NCBI GenBank assembly: GCA_015231595.1
Contig: JADGBH010000043.1
Coordinates: forward strand, 1 to 39,611
Direction: 5' to 3'
Source of the DNA: Desulfobacterales bacterium
GTDB lineage: Bacteria; Desulfobacterota; Desulfobacteria; Desulfobacterales; JADGBH01
DNA length: 39,611 bases
Positions 34,492 through 39,611 of this stretch are shown in pieces; positions within the stretch are counted from its first letter, which is position 1, and every line of letters starts with the position of its first letter. Made by a program: the position numbers and the translations under genes. Under the pieces are notes generated by a model. The model saw only the letters and a program-made list of their open reading frames with translations. It was not told the origin of the DNA and did no database searches.

Positions 34492-34574
34492 ACTGACTCA
34501 ATATTCAGGTGTCTAAGGATAGACTTAAAGGCTAATTCAATTTTATCATTAAAAAAATAGAAATGATATGTCAT
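34492..34574 (+). repeat. 80-bp intergenic repeat, copy 3
   Basis: Core GTCTAAGGATAGACTTAAAG and GCTAATTCAATTTTATCATT. The right arm AATGATATGTCA equals that of copy 1, but the left arm (TGACTCAATATT) no longer matches it except at TGAC. It lies 31 bp upstream of the TonB-dependent receptor ATG; the rest of that 207-bp gap shows nothing. Confidence 0.75.
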
Positions 34575-34605
34575 TTTTTAAGACTATAACAAAAATGGAG
34601 CAGAT

Positions 34606-36849
34606 ATGAAAAAAAAATTTTTTTATAGCTTGATTTTATTTTTTATAATTTTTGCAATGAATGGCAATTCATTTGGGAATACTGATATAAAAGACATAGA
34701 TGCTCTTTTGCAGATGGATGTTGAAGATTTATTAAAAATCAAAGTTATTTCTGCATCTAAACATGAACAGGGAATATTAGCCGCACCTGCAGCATTGAGT
34801 GTAATCACATCAGAAGATATAAAAAAATACGGTTATACAACTGTTGGAGAAGCCTTAAATCAAGCTTCTGGAGTATATATGTCTTCAGATAGAAGTAATG
34901 AATATGGAATAATACGAGGAATTCATCTTTCAGATGATTATAATAAAAGATTACTTGTTCTTGTAAATGGACATGCTTTAAATAATGGAATGACTTTTGA
35001 GGCTCATCTTGGTAATGAACTTGGGATTCCAATGAATTCCATTGAAAGAATTGAGGTCATGCGTGGAGGCTCTTCAGTAATGTATGGAACAAATGCCTTT
35101 TTTGGAATTGTTAATATAATTTTAAAAGATAAATCCGAAAAAAATAACAGAATATATTTATTGGAATCAAACATCGGAGCGTATGAATTATGGGATAATT
35201 CTGTATTATTTTTAAAAAAATTCGATGACAGCAATAAACTTTTTTTATGTTCAAGTCTTAGGTATAATGAAGGTAAAGAAGTTAAGACTACCCACAATTA
35301 TCAATGGTCATATTATAGAGCAACTTGGGATGAAAATCCTAAAGGTTCTGGACTTTACCAAATATTAAAAGGTGATAAGGCAAAAGGTGTCGATTTTGAT
35401 AAAATTTATTCATTTTTAGGCTCTTACACATTTAAAAATTTTGAACTTTCGGGTAAATACACTGATGTAAAAGAAGGTATGCCTCTTGCTAACTGGAGGC
35501 AGGTATTTGATGAAGATGATAAAGAAGAAAACGATGAATCAGGATATTTGGAGGCTAAATATTCTAATAATACAGACTCAAATTTAAAATTTTCTTTTAA
35601 ATCTTTTGCCAACTGGTATAAATATTCTAACGAATTATATTACCATGAGCCTGACGAAACAGAAGGCGGCATAACATATATGCCAGATTATGACCCAAGT
35701 AAATTTAAGAACGGGACTATTTGGAAAGATAGAAGACGATCAAAATGGAACGGTATAGAGCTTCAAGTTGAGAAAAATTTTTTTGATGATAAAGCTAATG
35801 TAATAGCAGGATTTGAATATATCCGAAAATATAATAAATTTGACTATAATAATTATACTTTTGATGGAAAACATTATGACGAAGACTATTGGATTCCATG
35901 GCATAGAAACGATATAGACGTGTATGGAGCTTATAGTGAGGTTGAATATGCGTTTACCGAAAAATTAAAATTTTATGGCGGATTAAGATGGGATAAAATA
36001 ACAGATTTTAATTCCGAAGTTTCTCCAAGAGTAGCCTTTATTTTAAGCCCTTCTGAATCATATAATTATAAATTAATTGCAAGTAAATCGTTTAGAACTC
36101 CAGGCTATACTGAATATGATTATGATGACGGCTATATAAAACCAAATCCGTCCCTTAAACCTGAAACAATATATTCTTTTGATTTTATAATCGGAAAATA
36201 TTTTAAAGATTCAAGTGTAAGTATCGACTTTTTTTATAGCTCATTGAAAGACATGATAGCCTTCAATGAAGCCGCTTTCGTGGAATTGGATTCAATGAAT
36301 TCATACATTTCTTTTGGAAGATATCAAAATCTTTATTCAGTTAAAAATTATGGAGTTGAAATTGAATTAAAAGGAAAAATTCAGCAATTAAGTTATTTTT
36401 TTAATACAGCTTTTACAGAATCCAAAATTGATGGAAAAATGATTTATTATGAAGTTGATGAAGATTATAAATCCTATTCCGTTCCGACTCAAAATTTTGA
36501 AAAAGATATGAAAAATACTCCTTTTGTTTCTTCAAAATTAGGGATAGCTTATTCTTTAAGCAAGTTGGATTTAGCATTGACAGGTAATTATATATCAAAA
36601 AGAAAAATAAATCAGCCTTCTAACATTGATGATATTGGAGAAGTTTATCCGAATGAATTAAAAGAAAATATAACTATAGATTTTAATGGAAATTTAAACA
36701 AATTATATAAAGGCTTTAGCTTGAGCCTTGCTGTAAAAGATATTTTTAATTCAAAAAGGCAAAATCCTGTTCCAGCATCGGCTAATCATTTAAGTTTAGC
36801 TGAAACTGAAGGAAGAATGGCTATATTGAAAATTAAATATGCTTTTTAA
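34606..36849 (+). CDS. TonB-dependent outer-membrane receptor
   Basis: 747 residues. A signal peptide (~1-25) and a short N-terminal segment ([26 protein letters not shown], the TonB-box-proximal pattern common to FepA/BtuB-like receptors) precede the plug domain, with [31 protein letters not shown] and [29 protein letters not shown] 22-strand-type barrel follows and ends in Phe (ILKIKYAF). It takes up an unknown scarce ligand. GGAG lies 6 nt before the ATG. Its last 17 bp overlap the end of the convergent histidine kinase gene. Together with YfiR and the kinase it probably forms one sensing/uptake module. Confidence 0.92.
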   Translation: MKKKFFYSLILFFIIFAMNGNSFGNTDIKDIDALLQMDVEDLLKIKVISASKHEQGILAAPAALSVITSEDIKKYGYTTVGEALNQASGVYMSSDRSNEYGIIRGIHLSDDYNKRLLVLVNGHALNNGMTFEAHLGNELGIPMNSIERIEVMRGGSSVMYGTNAFFGIVNIILKDKSEKNNRIYLLESNIGAYELWDNSVLFLKKFDDSNKLFLCSSLRYNEGKEVKTTHNYQWSYYRATWDENPKGSGLYQILKGDKAKGVDFDKIYSFLGSYTFKNFELSGKYTDVKEGMPLANWRQVFDEDDKEENDESGYLEAKYSNNTDSNLKFSFKSFANWYKYSNELYYHEPDETEGGITYMPDYDPSKFKNGTIWKDRRRSKWNGIELQVEKNFFDDKANVIAGFEYIRKYNKFDYNNYTFDGKHYDEDYWIPWHRNDIDVYGAYSEVEYAFTEKLKFYGGLRWDKITDFNSEVSPRVAFILSPSESYNYKLIASKSFRTPGYTEYDYDDGYIKPNPSLKPETIYSFDFIIGKYFKDSSVSIDFFYSSLKDMIAFNEAAFVELDSMNSYISFGRYQNLYSVKNYGVEIELKGKIQQLSYFFNTAFTESKIDGKMIYYEVDEDYKSYSVPTQNFEKDMKNTPFVSSKLGIAYSLSKLDLALTGNYISKRKINQPSNIDDIGEVYPNELKENITIDFNGNLNKLYKGFSLSLAVKDIFNSKRQNPVPASANHLSLAETEGRMAILKIKYAF

Positions 36850-38794
36850 CCCATTTTGCAAGAATCTTAAAAAGAATCTCCGTTTCAATAGGCTTTGAAA
36901 CATAATCATTCATTCCGGCTTGAAGGCATTTTTCTTTATCTCCCTTCATTGCATGGGCTGTCATAGCTATAATTGAGATATTTGCTAAATTGCCAATTTC
37001 AGATTTAAGGCTTCGTATTATTTTAGTTGCTTCGTATCCATCCATTTCAGGCATTTGCATATCCATGAGAATTGCATCATACGAATTGCTCTTGATTATA
37101 GCTATTGCTTGCTTTCCATTATCCGCTGTCTCAACAATTATTCCTTCAGATTGAAGCATCTCTACAGCTATTTCTTTATTTATAGTGTTATCTTCTACGA
37201 GCAGAATTTTAGAGCCTTTCAGTTTATTTATATTTTCAAAATGATCTGATATATCAAAAGAATTTGTTTCTTCTTGATAATTTTCAGGAATTTCAAAAGG
37301 AATAACAAATTTAAATTCACTTCCTTTACCGAATTCGCTTTTAACTCCTATATTACCCCCCATAAGATCAATTAATTTTTTTGTTATTACAAGACCCAAA
37401 CCAGTTCCTCCGTATTTTCTTGTTGTGGACTCATCAGCTTGAGTAAAAGGAGAAAAAAGCTTAGGAAGTATGTCATGAGATATGCCTATTCCTGTATCTT
37501 TTATTAAAAAAGAAACAAGAGCTTTATTATTTGAATTTTTTAAACAAACAATTTTTAAAGATATATTGCCGTGCCCAGTAAATTTGACCGCATTACCAAC
37601 CATATTAATAAGAACCTGTTTTAATCTAATCGGGTCTCCTTTTAAAAATTTCGGGATACTTGCATCTATTTCCCATGTCCATTTTATATCTTTATGCTCT
37701 ACCTGTATTATAAAAAGATTTTTTATATCTTCAAGGATAGTTTCCAGTTCAAAAACCATTTTTTCGATATTAAGCTTTCCAGCTTCGATCTTTGAAAAAT
37801 CAAGAATATCATTTATTATTCGTAAAAGAGAATTAGCCGAAGATTGAACTTTTTTGACGTAATCACGCTGTTTTAAGGTAAGTTCAGTTTTTAGAGCAAG
37901 ATTTATCATGCCTATAATACCATTCATAGGAGTTCTTATTTCATGGCTCATATTTGCTAAAAATTCGCTTTTTGCTTTATTTGCAACTTCAGCTTTTTCT
38001 TTAGCTTTTTTAAGATTATAATTTGTTTGTAAAAGCTCAGCAGTTCTATCTTTAACTTCTTCTTCAAGCCTATTTTTATTGGTTTCAAGTTCTAAATCCC
38101 GTTTTTGAATTTCGTCTATCATAGTATTAAAAGAATCAATAAGAAGACCTAATTCATCATCTCCATATTTTATAGCCCTTAATGAATAATCTTTTTCTTT
38201 AGAAATTAAACTCGCTGTATTTACAAGATGCAACACTGGTTTTGTTATAATTTTTTGAAAAAAATAAGAAAGTATAAATGCCGCCATTAATGATGAACTC
38301 ATAGTTATAATAAAAATTATAATATTGTAAATAAGCTGTGAATATAGACTTTGAAGATTTAATCGTATATAAAAAGTGCCGATTTTTTTCCCTTCAAGCT
38401 CAATAATTCGAAAAAGATGAAGATATTTTTTAGTAAAAAACTGATTATCTTCAAGTAAAGGAGTAGGAAAATTATTTTCTTGATCGCTATCAAAATAATT
38501 GGCAAATATTTCTCCGGAACTTTCATAAATACAGGCAGCGGATATATCACTATTTGCTTTTAAAGCTGATATAGTTTCATAAGCTGCTTTGGAATCATTA
38601 AAATAAATAGCTGCTTTGCTATTAGACACAATTACATCTGCGAGCACTGAAATTTCATAAACAATTCTCTTACGAAAAGATGTAATATCGCTTATAATGA
38701 ATACAGATGACGCAAGTAACAAAACTATTAAACTTGTGCCGACAATTATAAACGACAATTTAGATTTTATTGATTTTTTATAATTTAACTTCAT
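36833..38794 (-). CDS. Hybrid sensor histidine kinase/response regulator (CHASE8-like sensor)
   Basis: 653 residues. A transmembrane helix (~13-35) and a periplasmic domain with the CHASE8-like pattern [34 protein letters not shown] are followed by a second helix (~155-178), HAMP and a coiled coil (~225-275). HisKA has His284 in [11 protein letters not shown]; HATPase has N box [16 protein letters not shown] and GTGLGL. A C-terminal receiver (~529-648) has Asp578 in [16 protein letters not shown]8 occurs in YfiN, where periplasmic YfiR controls it; here the output is phosphotransfer rather than cyclic-di-GMP synthesis. It starts 4 bp after the yfiR-like stop with no good ribosome site, implying coupling. 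Confidence 0.92.
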   Translation of the reverse strand: MKLNYKKSIKSKLSFIIVGTSLIVLLLASSVFIISDITSFRKRIVYEISVLADVIVSNSKAAIYFNDSKAAYETISALKANSDISAACIYESSGEIFANYFDSDQENNFPTPLLEDNQFFTKKYLHLFRIIELEGKKIGTFYIRLNLQSLYSQLIYNIIIFIITMSSSLMAAFILSYFFQKIITKPVLHLVNTASLISKEKDYSLRAIKYGDDELGLLIDSFNTMIDEIQKRDLELETNKNRLEEEVKDRTAELLQTNYNLKKAKEKAEVANKAKSEFLANMSHEIRTPMNGIIGMINLALKTELTLKQRDYVKKVQSSANSLLRIINDILDFSKIEAGKLNIEKMVFELETILEDIKNLFIIQVEHKDIKWTWEIDASIPKFLKGDPIRLKQVLINMVGNAVKFTGHGNISLKIVCLKNSNNKALVSFLIKDTGIGISHDILPKLFSPFTQADESTTRKYGGTGLGLVITKKLIDLMGGNIGVKSEFGKGSEFKFVIPFEIPENYQEETNSFDISDHFENINKLKGSKILLVEDNTINKEIAVEMLQSEGIIVETADNGKQAIAIIKSNSYDAILMDMQMPEMDGYEATKIIRSLKSEIGNLANISIIAMTAHAMKGDKEKCLQAGMNDYVSKPIETEILFKILAKWVKKHI

Positions 38795-38798
38795 TATT

Positions 38799-39332
38799 TT
38801 ACTTTATGATTTTAGCTAAACGCAATAAATGGGAACTGATTTTAATTCCAGCTTTGTTTGCTGTGTCTGGAGCTATCTCAAAACCAATAGTTCCGTCTTT
38901 ATGGATAAAATTTATCATTCCTCCAAATCGGCAAAATTCTTCAACTTCACTTATAGTTAAAATAGGTTTATCTTTAATATAATCAAATATTAAAGGTAAA
39001 TGTTCTTTTTCAGATGAGCTTATAAATAATATATTACATTGGGAAGCGTCATATATATCAGCTAATTTTTGTACATTGAATTTTTTATTTTGCACTGTCT
39101 TTCCAATGAAAGTATCAAATATTCCATTAAAAGGATTATCTCCTAAAATACAAAGAGAAAGAGAATCAGGGTCACTGTCGCTCGGCCATTCAATGTAACT
39201 CATGAATTTATAAATAAGTGTAGCTTTAATTTGATCTTCAGAAGCAGCAAATTGGGAAAAACATATTTTGCTGGCGCAAAGACTAATTACAATTATAAAG
39301 ATAAAAAATACAGATTTTTTCCACCCCTCCAT
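38799..39332 (-). CDS. YfiR-family periplasmic protein (DUF4154)
   Basis: 177 residues with a signal peptide (cleavage near CFSQFA). The family opening [19 protein letters not shown] is followed by [57 protein letters not shown] and the end [28 protein letters not shown], all standard for YfiR. In Pseudomonas, YfiR holds the CHASE8 protein YfiN inactive from the periplasm. Here it is the first gene of an operon with a CHASE8-like kinase, so it is probably that kinase's periplasmic inhibitor. The ATG follows AAAGGTG. The 279 bp upstream (39333-39611) show no further gene or clear site. Confidence 0.9.
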   Translation of the reverse strand: MEGWKKSVFFIFIIVISLCASKICFSQFAASEDQIKATLIYKFMSYIEWPSDSDPDSLSLCILGDNPFNGIFDTFIGKTVQNKKFNVQKLADIYDASQCNILFISSSEKEHLPLIFDYIKDKPILTISEVEEFCRFGGMINFIHKDGTIGFEIAPDTANKAGIKISSHLLRLAKIIK

Positions 39333-39611
39333 TTTAACACCTTTTTTCAGATTTAAGATTTATGAATTTAATGATTGATTTTTAAAAAAATCTTTCTAAA
39401 ACGTCAAGTAAATTACTTTAAACAATTTTAGTAATTTTTGGTATTTTTTTTATAGTTTATAATTTTGTATAAAAATAGTCTAACATATTCAGAATTATCA
39501 TATAAAATGTTTACAAACAGACTATTCCTTGGTTTTTGATTAAGAGCTTCGCATTTTTAACATTATGGTTGTATTTATCTTTCCAGATAAATCCCAAATA
39601 ATTACCCATAA

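Noticed and set aside
34399..34605. Cobalamin or other riboswitch before the TonB receptor
   Set aside because: The gap is explained by repeat copy 3; no B12-box-like sequence was seen.
1..39611. CRISPR array, rRNA genes, prophage
   Set aside because: The repeats are palindromic or in-frame coding repeats without regular spacers; there are no rRNA signatures, integrase or phage structural genes.

Overview
The window is AT-rich (about 30% GC by eye). It looks like a chromosome segment from an anaerobic, lipid-oxidising deltaproteobacterium (Desulfobacterota, perhaps Desulfobacterales). The grounds are an ETF alpha/beta pair with a heterodisulfide-reductase-like ETF:menaquinone oxidoreductase, a large acyl-CoA dehydrogenase, a glycyl radical enzyme with its activase, a predicted non-discriminating AspRS, and many intergenic palindromic repeats. 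The genus cannot be fixed from sequence alone.

Layout. 1-1398 (-) is the start of a repeat-built Ig-like lipoprotein that runs off the left edge. 1399-1898 is non-coding and packed with palindromes. 1899-3780 (-) holds an amino-acid-type solute-binding protein and an EamA/DMT exporter. 3911-6698 (+) holds rtcA and an aldehyde dehydrogenase. 6760-12533 (-) is a fatty-acid-oxidation electron-transfer block: etfA, etfB, the membrane FeS oxidoreductase and an acyl-CoA dehydrogenase. A 30-bp palindrome with a FadR/YsiA-like core lies in front of the etf operon. 12771-13931 (+) is an AlbA_2/HATPase-type regulator. 14020-15957 (-) is an LplT-like/PlsC fusion. 16439-20005 (+) is a glycogen synthase plus a eukaryote-type branching enzyme, closed by a strong terminator. 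20112-23333 (-) is tRNA-Asn, aspS and hisS. Then come a fluoride channel, a radical SAM protein and transketolase (+).

27241-31719 (+) is the most unusual locus. It encodes a glycyl radical enzyme whose N-terminus carries an apparent SCP2-like lipid-binding domain, followed by its activating enzyme. The enzyme gene is cut by about 535 bp of unrelated, more GC-rich DNA just before the glycyl-radical domain. 31842-34398 (+) holds two secreted proteins, a beta-helix protein and a DUF1566 protein. 34606-39332 is a TonB-dependent receptor facing a YfiR / hybrid histidine kinase operon, probably one outer-membrane sensing and uptake module.

Two families of intergenic repeats recur. One is about 80 bp (four copies). 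The other is 180-270 bp (two copies, opposite orientation). In both, a conserved core is bracketed by inverted arms that differ from copy to copy.
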